Source: Nautilus pompilius (lineage: Eukaryota; Mollusca; Cephalopoda; Nautilida; Nautilidae). From it: DNA of 64,000 bases. Location: positions 2,381,001 through 2,445,000 of the forward strand of contig JACATO010000307.1 in assembly GCA_018389105.1 (NCBI GenBank). Direction: 5' to 3'. The translations under genes and the position numbers were made by a program. Below, in pieces: positions 48,780-60,331 of the stretch. Every line of letters begins with the position of its first letter. The first letter of the stretch is position 1. The notes below the pieces were generated by a model. That model worked only from the letters and a program-made list of their open reading frames with translations. It was not told the DNA's origin and made no database searches.

Positions 48780-49045
48780 TTTTTCTTTTTATCTTTTTGT
48801 GTGGTGATTGCGTAAGTGGTGAGTGTGAAAGTTCGTGTATGTGTGTTTATCTCTGAGGAGAAGGGATTGGAGTTGGTGTCCGAAGCCGTGTAGGGGCCGA
48901 AGCCCAGTGTGGAGCAAGCTCCCGTTAAGGCCTAAAAGGCCGGGGTTGAGGCACCGAAACACCTGTGTAACTGTCCACTGAAGTGGCCAGGGTTGGGGGC
49001 ACGAACGTATTGTGGTATGGCAGTAATGAGACATCCCGTCACCAC
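48780..49045 (-). repeat. GC-rich structured repeat, possible SINE body
   Basis: About 265 bp of unusually GC-rich sequence contains short palindromes (GGCCTAAAAGGCC) and a GAAACACCTGTG word shared with the SINE at 42.2 kb. Its left edge is T-rich on the plus strand, so read on the minus strand it ends in an A-rich tail, as a retroposon would. No clear pol III boxes were found, so the class is uncertain. Confidence 0.4.
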
Positions 49046-49059
49046 TCTTGGCTAAACAA

Positions 49060-50100
49060 TTATTTGATGGGGTAGGCCAGATATCTTCAGAATCGATGAA
49101 TAAACCTATTAAGAGTCCCCACTAAAACTCTTCATTTTCAGATGTGGGAAAAAACCAACAGTTATATATAATCAACTATATATATGAGAGAGAGAGACCC
49201 ACCCATTGGGCCTTAGGCATACTAATAAATGCTTAGGTGACCTTAGAGTTAGAATTAACAGACATTTCAAAAAGAGAATTTTAAAATACAAAAAGCAAAC
49301 TGCTGTCACACAGGTAAGCTAAGCTACAAGCTGTTTATTTTCACTGCAATAAAGATGGATTGTTGTTTAATTGGCAGATTTTTTAATTTTCTTTCTTTAA
49401 TGTTTATCCAAAGCTAGGCATTAAATTTATAATTTTATTATATATTTAGATAACTTTTAAATAAAGTTATCACACTTTTCTGGAAGATTAATGGGCACGC
49501 AATGAACAGAAATTAAATAGTTACATGGTTTTAAATTGCTGTCCCTTGCAAAATACTCTGAAATGTCAAGGGATCACTAAGCAAGATTTTTAAAATTATT
49601 ATGAATTATAAACTGAACTAAGAAACTACTTAATGCTAGTTTGTAAGCCATGATTGATACAGTGATATTACCTTGAATGTGTCTAATAGATATTCTATTG
49701 TATACCTAGCAAAATAGTTATTAACCGTATTAGCGAAAAAAAAAAAATGGTATTACATTTAAAAGCAGCAAAAACAAAAAAAATTTTAATAATAGCACAA
49801 ACGTTTCCTAAGTACAAAATCTTTCAAAATAGTTATACTTTTTGTTAACAATAATTACTTCCTAAGTTCCCTATGGTTGGCTTCCATATTCAATCACAAT
49901 GCAAAAGAATGAGTTCCACTTCACTTATATTCATCACCCCAACTATTTAGAATTAATGGTTAATTCTCTGGTTAGTATTAAATGAGAACAACAATCATTT
50001 GAGTAAAGCAACAATTTACTTAAAGCAAGCAAAGAGAAACATTTCATTAATTATTATTCTAAATATTTAATCAAGCAAATATCTTTTATTTAAATTAGAA
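49060..50100. other. Intronic stretch, nothing recognised
   Basis: AT-rich. A 34 nt segment at about 49661-49694 (minus) has usable splice sites but does not fit the phases of its neighbours, so it is not annotated as an exon. Confidence 0.35.
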
Positions 50101-50112
50101 ATACATACTTAC

Positions 50113-50151
50113 AAATATTCCTACATCAAAAGACATAAGTTGATAGTTTCT
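50113..50151 (-). CDS. Unidentified multi-exon gene: candidate exon
   Basis: A strong acceptor (GTTTCTCTCTCTCAG) and strong gtaagt donor on the minus strand enclose 39 nt encoding RNYQLMSFDVGIF, the only open frame, phase 0 at both ends. Splice signals are among the best in the model. Confidence 0.45.
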
Positions 50152-51330
50152 CTGAGAGAGAGAAACTACTTCTATGGCAGTAGCCAAAATCAGCATCCAA
50201 AATGAACAGCCACCATCAGGCACTGCTCATCCAGAAAACTGACTTCAACATTTGTCTGAGGCTAACAAAGCAGAAATAACATCAAGTTGGATATACCATT
50301 CTATTATTTGATGAAATGTTGAAAACAGATGAACAGTAATTCAAAAATTCCATTTAATGTTTGTGAATAACTCTAAAATGTACTTTTTCCCTCCCTTCAT
50401 ATTTTATCAGGATATTCTGCAAAACTTCAGCTAAGCAAAATGCCCCAAAACTTTAAATTATGTGCGGTCAACACATTGTAAAGATATAGAGCTTCTTTTG
50501 TGAGTAAAATAAATTTTTAACTGCAACATTTGAAGATAAGGTTCATGACATTAATTAATAAATTCAGTAAAGGCAAACTATATAGTTAATAACAATGGTT
50601 TTGTTGACACTCAAGACATTATTCCACACAGTTTAATCCCAGATGGAATATCAATACAAATAATCTTTCAATCAAAAGAGGTAGCAAATATGACAGTTTC
50701 TTTTTCATTTTTTTCTAAAGCCAGACCATTCTGAGACGCTCTCGAGACTGCTAATAGCCAAACTATTGCCTTGCCAGTTAATAGAACTGTTCTGCTAAAC
50801 TGCTTTTATAGCCAGTCAGTCTAAAAGAAACTATCCAAACACAACCCTACTTGGGGTATAGCTACATTAGAGTACTTCAGTTTCACAACTTTAACAGTTT
50901 TGTTTACAGCTGGATTATTCAGACATTAAGCAGCAAAACATATCTCAGAAAATATTACTTTCTGATCGCCCTTGAGCTAAACCTAGCTTTAGGTGGGTGG
51001 ATTCAGACTGATTTTTTTCAAACCATAGCTTACTATAAAGTCAAGATCACAGACCGTTAATTTCCAAACTCTATCAGAGACTAGCATGCAGACTGCTCTT
51101 CTGTGGACATCTTCACCTTTAGTTTGGCAGGTGGTCCTTACAACCTGCCTAGAAGTGATCTCTGATCAACAGTGTCCAGGTTAACCATGCCTAGTTTGGG
51201 GGGGGGGTCACTGCAGTGTTTTGCCTGTCCAGCCTTAACATCCCTGACACCCTGATAGAAAGCAGGTGAAACACTGATATCTTTTCTTAAGCATGAACCC
51301 CTCCCACCCTGCAAATGAATACTCATTTAC

Positions 51331-51347
51331 CTTCAGACAATAAACAC
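51331..51347 (-). CDS. Unidentified multi-exon gene: possible microexon
   Basis: Seventeen nt between GTGATAACAG and gtaaat encode VYCLK after two bases. It is in phase with 52489 and 50151, but too short to judge by eye. Confidence 0.2.
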
Positions 51348-52488
51348 CTGTTATCACAACAATGAAAAATAAACAGAGTTTTTGATTTTGAAACTGAGCA
51401 GGTGTTGCCAACAAGACCCAAGTCTTTTAGCACTGTTGCTTTCCTGGTAAGAACTGCTTGTTTTCCTGAAGGCCCCTGTTTGCGTGTTTACCATCGGGAC
51501 CATCCTGAGGACTAAGAGAGAGAGTCTGCTGAAATGTTAACTGAAATAAGAACATCTCTCAAAGGCATAAAGCACAACATCAGAACTCTTGCATATGTGC
51601 AGTACTCTATAAAATGGATTAGTTTCTAATACAAATAAAATAATTATAATAGTTACTGTATTTATTCCAATAAACTCCTCTGCTAATGGTTACCCACCTC
51701 TCTCCCCTTACTAAAAACACTTATACATTGCAACATGAAATTACTTTATAAGAATGCAATTGTAAATGAATTTCCATGAATGTAATCTTACTGCAAACAA
51801 ACACCACCAATCAGATTTTTGTGAATTGTTTCACTCAAGGTCCTGCTCGAGTTCACACGGTGTGCAGATAGATAATGTGTCACCTTTGCAACTTTCAAAC
51901 ATTTTACTACACCAAGTTAATTACAGAACAAAGCCATCCTCATATTCCACCAAATGCCCAGGTAACTAAATAAAATGACAGAACTTTCCTTTCTGGTTAT
52001 CTTTAAAAAAAAAAAAAAAAAATTTTTTTATAGTAAAATAAAGATTTTAATTTAAACAACTTTGTGAGAGTAGGTAAAGTACCATCAAGCATTTTGCCAC
52101 AGAAAGGTCTATAAAGAGTTTAAAGAGCAACAAGACAATAACTATGGCAGCTGAGATATACAAAGCAGGATTTCTGTAAAACTTTAATTGAACTAATTCT
52201 GCTAACATATATGCATTATTAAATGTTTTCCAAAGTTAATTTTTATAGCATAAACTAAATTTTGGAGAATAAATACCCTTGTCTAACGCTATTAGAATTT
52301 TTAAACTCTAAATTGGGTCTTTTCTTTTTTAAAATCCAAGTACGTAGCTTGAGAATAAAGACGGAGTAAGCAAGCAAACAAACAAAAATGCATATAATAA
52401 ATAAAAGTATTTTTATAAAAAAAAAAACTGTGATTGAGCTTGAAAAAAGAAAATCTATTTAAACTTTTATACCTGACTACATACATAC

Positions 52489-52516
52489 CTCTCTCTCTCA
52501 GTAAGCTATCTATATC
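52489..52516 (-). CDS. Unidentified multi-exon gene: candidate exon
   Basis: Twenty-eight nt before a strong gtatgt donor encode DIDSLLRER plus one base. The acceptor (TAATAG) is mediocre. In phase with 53187 and 51347. Confidence 0.25.
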
Positions 52517-53186
52517 CTATTACAGTAGTCTAGAAAACAACCCTCTTGAGGACTGCACTTAGAAAATTCTTCTTTTTTTTCCCCTTTCCCCTGGTATCTT
52601 CATTATCAGATGATTTTATAAGTTTAAGACCAATGTGGCGCTCTGCCAGACTTTGGTTATCTTAGCTGTTCAATTCTCCAAGACCCCAGAACTCTGATGG
52701 ATGGAGAGAGAGATTATGTCAACACCAGCTTTGATCAAAACTTTGGCAATTGGTACCCGGGGAGTTGCCAAAATAAGACCAACCCGACTGATAAGGCAGT
52801 TAGTTATCAGAAGTCCTGCCTTCTGATTCCGGTAGTCGTCTAAAAAGTCCCTGGTTTGACGGGAAAACAACAAAAACAACTGAAACAGCTGCAGAAAACT
52901 TGATGAAACTCGTGTAAAGATGAGCTTATTTTTGTTGTTGTTGTTGTTTTTTTTTTGGCCAGTTACATTCTCCTCTCCCAATATTAAAAAAAAAACAAAA
53001 ACACTTAAAAACTTTCAAAGTTTGTCACTGATATCCAATCTTATACAGACCTCCCAAAATGCCAAGCCAAATCTACATCTCAGGATAAATTATCCCTCCT
53101 CACTTCCATCAAGAACCCTAATAATTTATGTTGAAACAATATTACACCTTTTAGGGCTAAATGTATTCACAACTTCCCCTTTAAAC

Positions 53187-53241
53187 CTGCCACCTAGCAT
53201 CAGATTCCTGTGTGGGGGCAGGTTTTGGGATACTATTTAAC
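53187..53241 (-). CDS. Unidentified multi-exon gene: exon
   Basis: An excellent pyrimidine tract and TTTCAG acceptor on the minus strand precede 55 nt encoding LNSIPKPAPTQESDARWQ. Its first base completes a Trp codon begun by the exon at 56528. The donor is weak (gtttaa), with an alternative gtggca eight bases earlier. A Pro-rich linker-like sequence. Confidence 0.45.
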
Positions 53242-53299
53242 CTGAAAAAAAAAAACAAACAAAAGACAATTACAGTTTTTACCTGTATCACCATTTTTT

Positions 53300-55590
53300 T
53301 TAAAAAGGATTTGGATTCAGGAATATAGTTACTAATCACAAATCATCAGATGCATATAAGAAATGACAAATTAAATATCTCCATGTGAAAACTTTGAAGA
53401 ATTCCAGTTCTCATTCATTTTTGCACTTTTCAATAAATGCTGCATAGCAGAGTATAAGATAGAGTTGAATACAATTCAGTACAAGTTTAATTCCCTTGAC
53501 TTTAATAACACAGGTAAGTTAATTTATTCTGTAACTAATATAAAAAAAAGAAAAATAAGGTAATAAACAAAGCATTTTGTAAAAAAAAAAAAAAAAGCTA
53601 AGTCATTAGTTACTTTGTAACCTACTTTTACGTGTATTGTAATGCAATAAAAATTAATCAAACAATGTATCTTTATATACAAATCTTGAAAAATTAAGCT
53701 CAAAATTTTCCTTCATATTGTCTTTTGGTACATTCTGATCATGATTACCCATGAAGTTGGATTCAGAAAAATAAAACATACTACAATTCTCTTCTCTCCC
53801 CCTCTCTTGTGCGCATGTAAAAATGAGCATTATTTGACTGCACGTTTGATCTTGTTATTGTTCCTGGAACCCAAAATGCCAGCAGATATCATGAAATCAT
53901 TCTTGATCCTATTGTCCCTCATTTTAATGATTATCTGCTTTAGAATGATAATCAAAAAGATTAAAATGCCAGACCTCAACCATGCAGCTGCAGTAGAACA
54001 TTATCTCCAAACATGGCCCACTATTAGCATGGATTTTACTAAACGAGCATCTCTGGAATCAAACCGGACAATGTGAGGAGGAATCCTCCTGTTCAGAATA
54101 TCCGTGAAATGGCCCTGGCTTTGCACTGAGAGGTAGGTGCAGATAACAAGTATTCAGAGACTTCACTTTATCAGGTGGTGTTGAGAGCAAATTATCTGTT
54201 CAAGTAGAAAGTTACACTCAATATGCATAATACACTGACCAACCAACCAGGACATTGTTTCATTTTCATTACGAAAATCCTGATAATCTAACCACCATGA
54301 GCTTTACAACAATTTCAACAAACAGTTTATACCATTTCCATCTCATTCCAAAAAGTGTTGGATAGTACCAGAAATAAACAAACAACCATTTTAGCTTCTA
54401 ATCCTTTCTGAAAAAAATATTGGTACGCCATTACGTAAGGTCACTTCTGAATCAAAAGAATGTGTTTTAGATTGTACTGTAGTTGAAATCTGTATATGGA
54501 AAAATCCCAAGGGGATTCGCATACATAGGTGCAAATGGGTTAAAATAGCCATCCACATTCATAAAGGAAAAAAGTAGTGACACCGCATTTGGTTCTGTAC
54601 AAGTGGAAATGAGATAGTAAAATGTTATGACAGTGGATATTCCAAATTCAGTATGTTATATTCATTTCAGAGCTTTATTCAGAAACATTTTAGGTGAATA
54701 AGAAAGTTGGGGGGGGAAACAGTAGGTGACCATATTAATGAGACAGACAAAATTAGACCGATTACACACAGCATTTCTGATTTAAAATTTAGAATTTTTA
54801 ATAGAAAAAAAAAAAAAGAAAAAGAAAAACCAGTACATATCACATTAAACTGAGAGAGACCTCCAAGTCCTATTTGGGTCGGGTAACAGGTTGCTTATTG
54901 GATATACACTTTTTCTTAATTTTTAGTATAATTTAAAAAAAAAATCTTTGCGGACATTTTCATTTGCTCATAATTTATAAGCCATTCCCAAAATACACAA
55001 GTTCAGGAGATGACCTTTATTGGCCAGGTTCTACCAGAGCCAAGAAACTGGTCGTCTTTTACTGTGACATTTTCCTTAAATACTTAGCAGGTATAATCAT
55101 GCACACCATGGACAGTACCAGCAGACATAAATAACCCCGTTTCGCAGCACAGCGGGGACATTTTTCTTAAAAAAAAAAAAGTTTTCTGCCAGTATTTAAC
55201 ACACTATACACCAAAGCTTTTCCCATTACAAAACTTTGCCCTTTTCTTTATTATATTATATTTCCATTTATTAAAAAAGGATAGTAGTTTTTGTCTGCAC
55301 ACACACACACTTGCTGAAACGTGTGATTAATGCTTCTGGATAATAATGGATAACCATACAGGGTTCATAATCACAAGCAAGATGGTGAGCAGGGATCAGC
55401 CTGCTAATTTTAAAGAAGATTTCAGCTTTTCAAGACTGGGAAAAGGGAGATTTTTTTTTTTTTTTTTTAAACTTAAAAGTATAACTAAACTCAATCGGAT
55501 AACCAGAAAACAAAAACAAGCTACTACAGGTACGATATCTGCTGTCATCTCCTAGGTGGTTGCGCAACCAGTTTTAAGGTCCTACTGAAA
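53300..55590. other. Intronic stretch without recognised features
   Basis: A 111-codon plus-strand frame (53741-54076) was examined and resembles no family I know. GC-richer sequence near 55000-55165 ending in an A-run could be a degenerate retroposon. Nothing firmer is supported. Confidence 0.3.
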
Positions 55591-55599
55591 CTATTTTCA

Positions 55600-55695
55600 G
55601 AGGAGGAAAGGAACCATGCTAGGGAGGCAAGCCAAACTGAGCCCTAAACCTTAGCAGTCCAGTAGGATAACCACCAGGCCATATTGCCACCCATT
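55600..55695 (-). mobile_element. tRNA-derived SINE head (decayed)
   Basis: The minus strand reads TGGCCTGGTGG (A box) then GGTTATCCTACTGGACTGC and a degenerate B box in GGTTTAGGGCTCAG. Clear tRNA ancestry, but not a functional tRNA. Confidence 0.5.
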
Positions 55696-55719
55696 CAAGT
55701 GATATCTTCAAAAACATTA

Positions 55720-55770
55720 AGCACAAAATCCAAAATATTTTTGGAGCACCTTCAGTGGAAAGTTCCAAAA
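55720..55770. mobile_element. Fragment related to the pogo-type MITE at 21.6 kb
   Basis: The segment AATCCAAAATATTTTTGGAG followed by a TTCAGTGGAAAGTTCC stretch matches the subterminal part of the 21622-22041 element nearly base for base. Terminal repeats are not visible here. It lies directly beside the SINE head. Confidence 0.5.
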
Positions 55771-56527
55771 GGAATATTTGCTAAACTGCTTGCTGAAAAC
55801 CTAGCAGAGGAGGCAGCGCCTTAAGGAACATGGTCCTCCTCAAGCTATTTAAAATAGACCACCACCACCAAAAAAACGAGAGACTATTTTTGTCAAATTA
55901 TTAAGAACATTTTTTTGAAGTTCAATCCCAACCACTGTTGTTTTAGCTCTTTAACTTTGCTTACAATTTTTCTACGTATCTCTCTCTCACAAAGTTCCAA
56001 TTTTAGCACGGTTATAGCTGAAAAGAAAGCAAAAGAAAAACAAAAACAAAACAAAATACTAAAGCTAACCATATCCTTTTTCATGTTAACACTAAATGTT
56101 GTTTGTGATATTTTAAAGTTTCTTTTTCTCATATGAAAGGGAATAAATATTTTGAAACCCAGCTTAATGTTTGGCTAAAATCTGTAAGCGTACAAGTAAA
56201 TATAAAAGTATCTCATATCACTACACGAAGTTCTCTCTCTAGCATTGATTTAAGAAGCTATTGCTATGAGAGAGAAATGCTTAATGTACAATTTTTTTTT
56301 TTTTTGTACAGCACTCATTGGGGGTATTTTTGGGATAGAAATGTTTACACTTTCAGAGAATGGGTATATCAAACTAGTGACATTGCAACTATCAACAGTA
56401 GTATCTGTTATTCATCTTTCTTTGTAAAACTAACATCTTTTTTAATACACATTTGGTCAGGGAAAGAGTATTGCATGGTTAAGGTAAAGAAAACAATTAG
56501 CTAAAAATCAAAGAACTGATGACATAC

Positions 56528-56578
56528 CATTGCTCAGCCAAAACCTGGGTGTTATTTAGAAATGAAAGAACATCAGAT
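56528..56578 (-). CDS. Unidentified multi-exon gene: exon
   Basis: Fifty-one nt after a good tract and GGATAG acceptor encode SDVLSFLNNTQVLAEQ plus two bases before gtatgt on the minus strand. It begins with one base that completes Lys from the exon at 56923. Helix-like composition and consistent phases on both sides. Confidence 0.5.
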
Positions 56579-56922
56579 CTATCCACAAAATCCAAAACAA
56601 ATGTGAAGTTAAACACAAAACAGATTAAATACTTAGGTAATTTCTAAAACTAATTTTCATTTATGTGAAGCATTCACATAATGAAAACTGTGCATTTAAG
56701 AGCAAAATATATCTAAAAAATTTAATTAACAAAGAAATTTGTATTAACTCACCTTAAAGTTATCAATTTCGTTATATAATAAAAAACAAAAGGTTTGTAG
56801 CAACTGCCCTCAAAATTAATCTAGAAGCTGCTAAACACAATTTCCTTCAAAATAAAAGTCAAGGTAAACTAAATAAGCATCAGTTCTTTATCAAGGTAAA
56901 ATGAGAAGAGAATACAGCATAC

Positions 56923-57050
56923 TTATCAGTTACAAGTTCCATTTCTTGCTGCTCATCCAGAGAAAGGTACAAATGTTTTTTTTCAGCTTCTCTTCTATCT
57001 TCAATAACCAGATTGTATCTACACAACAACATAAGTACATGGCAGTACAG
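56923..57050 (-). CDS. Unidentified multi-exon gene: exon
   Basis: The minus strand encodes LYCHVLMLLCRYNLVIED then RREAEKKHLYLSLDEQQEM and ELVTD before a gtatgc donor. Charged and helical, this is strongly protein-like. With the CTGCAG acceptor at 57051 it starts in phase 0, fitting the exon at 59365. A stronger acceptor (TTGTTGTGTAG) at 57019 would shorten it to 56923-57018. Only one frame is open over the second half. Confidence 0.6.
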
Positions 57051-57225
57051 CTGCAGTTCCATTCCTAACATATCAAGGCTTATATAACACGCACGTAGGG
57101 GAAGTATATATATATCAAAATGAGTTTCAAACCAAAGAAACAACCAGATTTTCAAAGTCCATGAGGCATCCCCAAAAATTAATTTAAAAATTTCCAGAAA
57201 GACCAAGATAATAAAAGGAATTTAT

Positions 57226-58335
57226 AAAAAAAATTAGAATATCGTGGAAGAGTTGAATATTTTTTGTCAGTTATTTCAGAAAGTGAAAATTGTACATATT
57301 CTACACTCACTACATGTAAACTAAAATGTTTCAAGCATGTTTTTTCTATTATTTTTAGCTGTAGTCTGTAATTATCAAAATTAAAAAATCTCAAAATATT
57401 AGAAAATTCCATAAGATCAATAAAAAAAAAAAAAAGATTTCTAATATAGAAATGTTGAACTTCTGAAAAGTATGTTCATTTATACACTCAATACTTGGTC
57501 GGGGCTCCTTTTGCACAAATCACTGCATCAATGTGGCGTGGCATGAAGGCGATCAGCCTATGGCACTGCTGAGGTGTTATGGAAGCTCAGGTTGCTTTGA
57601 TAGTGGCCTTTAGCTCATCTGTATTGTTGGGTCGGCCAATCAAGCGCAGTAATACTATGGTCAGCAAACCAGTTACTAGAAGTTTTGGCAATGTGGGCAG
57701 GTGCCAAGTCCTGCTGGAAAGGAAATCAGCATCTCCATAAAGTTTGTCAGCAGATGGAAGCATGAAGTGCTCTAAAATCTCCTGGTAGACGGCTGTGTTG
57801 AGTTTGGACTTGATAAAACACAGTGGACCAACACCAGCAGATGACATGGCATCCCAAATCATCACTGACTGTGGAAACTTCACATTGGACTTCAAGCAAC
57901 TTGGATTCTGTGCCTCTCCACTCTTCCTCCAGTCTGTGGGACCTTGATTTCCAAATGAAATGCAAAATTTACTTTCATCTGAAAAGGGGACTTTGGACCA
58001 CTGAGCAACGGTCCAGTTCTTTTTCTCCTTAGCCCAGGTAAGACACTTCTGACATTGTCTCTGGTTCGGGAGTGGCTTGACACTAGGAATGCGACACTTG
58101 TAGCCCATTTCCTGGACACGTCTGTGAATGGTGGCTCTCGATGCACTGACTCCAGCCTCAGTCCACTTCTTGTGAAGCTCTCCCAAGTTCTTCAATCGAC
58201 TTTGCTTGACAATCCTCTCAAGGCTACGGACATCCATCTTGTTTGTGCACCTTTTTCCTACCACACTTCTTTCTGAAATAACTGACAAAAAATATTCAAC
58301 TCTTCCACGATATTAATTTTTTTGAGATGCACCTG
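57226..58335 (-). mobile_element. Young Tc1 transposon copy A, internally deleted (fish/lamprey type)
   Basis: About 1.1 kb in minus orientation. Its right end is GAGATGCACCTG followed by TA; the left terminal repeat has lost its outermost bases. A 233-codon frame carries RSLERIVKQSRLKNLGELHK, SKVPFSDESKFCISFGNQ (first catalytic D), and SVMIWDAMSSAGVGPLCFIK. The first helix-turn-helix and the SPDLNPIE catalytic segment are missing, and an in-frame TGA replaces Trp near the end (KAT-stop-ASITPQQ), so it is non-autonomous. The terminal wording and protein match, from memory, Tc1 elements shared by fish and lampreys. It lies in an intron of the unidentified gene, antiparallel to copy B. Confidence 0.85.
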
Positions 58336-58339
58336 TATT

Positions 58340-58362
58340 TATATATATATATATATATATAT
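58340..58362. repeat. (TA)n microsatellite at the end of Tc1 copy A
   Basis: About eleven TA units adjoining the element's TA target site. Confidence 0.9.
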
Positions 58363-59119
58363 TCACTAAATAACTTGAAAACCAAAAAGAGTTTTCTACT
58401 TTGATAAATTGATTCTAAATTCTTCCCCAGTTCCAGAAACTGTTATGTTCTTCAGGTTAAAGAATTATCTTGCATACTGCAAGAGTGTCTGTACAATAGT
58501 GCACAATGTTTTTGAGATTTATAATTTGTCTTCAAGGTATCCTGTCAGTATTCCTTAGCATACATGCTAATATCTACATCAGTTACTCAGAAAGCTGCAA
58601 GATAATCATCTGTTCTAAATCCTTTTGTAGTCTATTAATTCAGAGATTTTATAACTATCTGTATATTAAGGCTCAACAAACATCAAACCCCTGAAAGGAC
58701 CAGTAACAAGAGTAGGCTGGCATTGTTAGTTAATATAAATGTAAATCAAATATGCAAATGCAATACAAAAATCCCAGCTGATCAACATTTGGTAAGCACC
58801 AGTTAATATTTTTCTTTAAGACAATATGTTGTAGTTACACTTTACTTTTTTATAATATTTAAAACAAAATTGCTTTTAGGTGCAGAAGTGCAATAAATTA
58901 TCAAGATAGTATTTTATTTATCTTTAAATAAGTTCTTCAAACATTCTCAGCATTGCATACTACTAGTCTGAGAGAAAATAATAAGTGTCAGTTTTATTTT
59001 CCTAACTGAGCTTTCAGTAAAATTGTATTCAGTGTGCTATTGACATTCATGGCCACTAGAGATGAAGTGACTCACATGTGGTACATAGATCTAGCTTGAT
59101 ATGGAGAAGAAAACAGCAA

Positions 59120-59275
59120 CCATGACAGGTAAAGCAATGTCCTCTAGTCATTAGTGGCAGTCAATAGGCAAAGTCCCCTGGGTATATAAGTTCTAGTGAG
59201 AGCAGTTAGTGTTGCACTTTGAACTATGACCAGGGTTCAACTTTAGCCAGATATTAAGATTGGCATCTGAATTTG
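59120..59275 (+). mobile_element. tRNA-derived SINE (decayed)
   Basis: The plus strand has TGAGAGCAGTTAGTGTTGCA (A-box region), TTTGAACTATGACCA and a B-box-like GGGTTCAACTT in tRNA order. It does not form a full cloverleaf. Head only; family unknown. Confidence 0.4.
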
Positions 59276-59364
59276 ATTAAATCACTAATCAGTAGGTACA
59301 ATAATAGGCTCACCCAGAGGTTCCATAAATTTACTGGCAAAGAACCACTGAGCTGCAAAACTAC

Positions 59365-59493
59365 CTGCCCATCTGTCAGGGCTCCAAGCATGAGCAATAA
59401 CATCCTGACATTCTTATTGCTAATTCGTTTTGTCATTCTATGAATCTTAACTGAAGCTGATAGTAATTGGCACAAATTGGTGATAAAATCAAC
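59365..59493 (-). CDS. Unidentified multi-exon gene: exon
   Basis: Clean acceptor CTTATTGCAG and donor GGGCAG|gtagtt on the minus strand enclose 129 nt, 43 codons. They encode VDFITNLCQLLSASVKIHRM, TKRISNKNVRMLLLMLGAL and TDGQ. Phase 0 at both ends; the other two frames have stops. Leu-rich amphipathic helices suggest an alpha-helical repeat protein. It lies between two inverted Tc1 copies. Confidence 0.65.
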
Positions 59494-60331
59494 CTGCAAT
59501 AAGTGAATAAAGAGATATTAAGTTTTCTAATGCTGATAGACTTGGTGGCTCCAAAAATATATTTTAAATAAAATACAACTCCACAAAATATACAATTTAA
59601 TAAGAAATAATGATAAATCATAATTCAAATAAAAGACAAACATCTTACCTTGTTAAAAGGTTAATATGCTACCAATTAAATAATTTTAAGATAAAATATA
59701 AGAACTTTAAAAACTCTTATCTTCTATTTCACATGCAATTTTTTATAGATTATTTTCATTACAAAATCTATTCCAATCTTAAACTGCAAAGTAACTAAAT
59801 AAATTAATCTTGGTGACTTCCACCAGAGTCTGGTCTCATTAATGATCTGTACACCAAATTCCCCCTTTTCAGTCCTGCTGATTTTCAGAGAAACTTTTCC
59901 AGTAGTTACCAGATCTCACAAATAAATCCAAGTGAACCCAAATTCTGCATCTTGAATTTTTTTTTTCCAGATTTCTCCTCCTATTATTCAAAAAGAAAGA
60001 AATTGCATCTTTTAAAGTACTAGAGATAAAAAAAAAAAATACTTGACTGGTTTAATGGCAGAGGTTTCCAAAAATTTTTCCTCTCCTGTAAACTTGTTGC
60101 AAAAATTCTATTCTCTTCGAGGAATTTGTCTATTAACTTTAGATAAAAGTTGGTTTTGGTTTTTGTTTTTTTTTTTTTTTAAAAAAGGGTTGTTAATGAT
60201 AAGAGGATGTGGACATGAAGATCTAAGTATTCTCAGATCTCTTTACTGAATACTGCCACATTCCTAAACTCAGAAGGCAGAAACTCCAATGTAGGATATA
60301 TTGTTTCAAAAAGCGCGCACACGCACACACA

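Noticed and set aside
53741-54076. 111-codon plus-strand frame with a hydrophobic centre
   Set aside because: No similarity recognised and no splice structure; the hydrophobic run comes from T-rich sequence.
55893-56080. Minus-strand segment after a superb acceptor (TTTCTTTTCAG) encoding LKLELCEREIRRKIVS
   Set aside because: The phase needed to join the exon at 56528 hits a stop within ten codons; no alternative partner exon was found.
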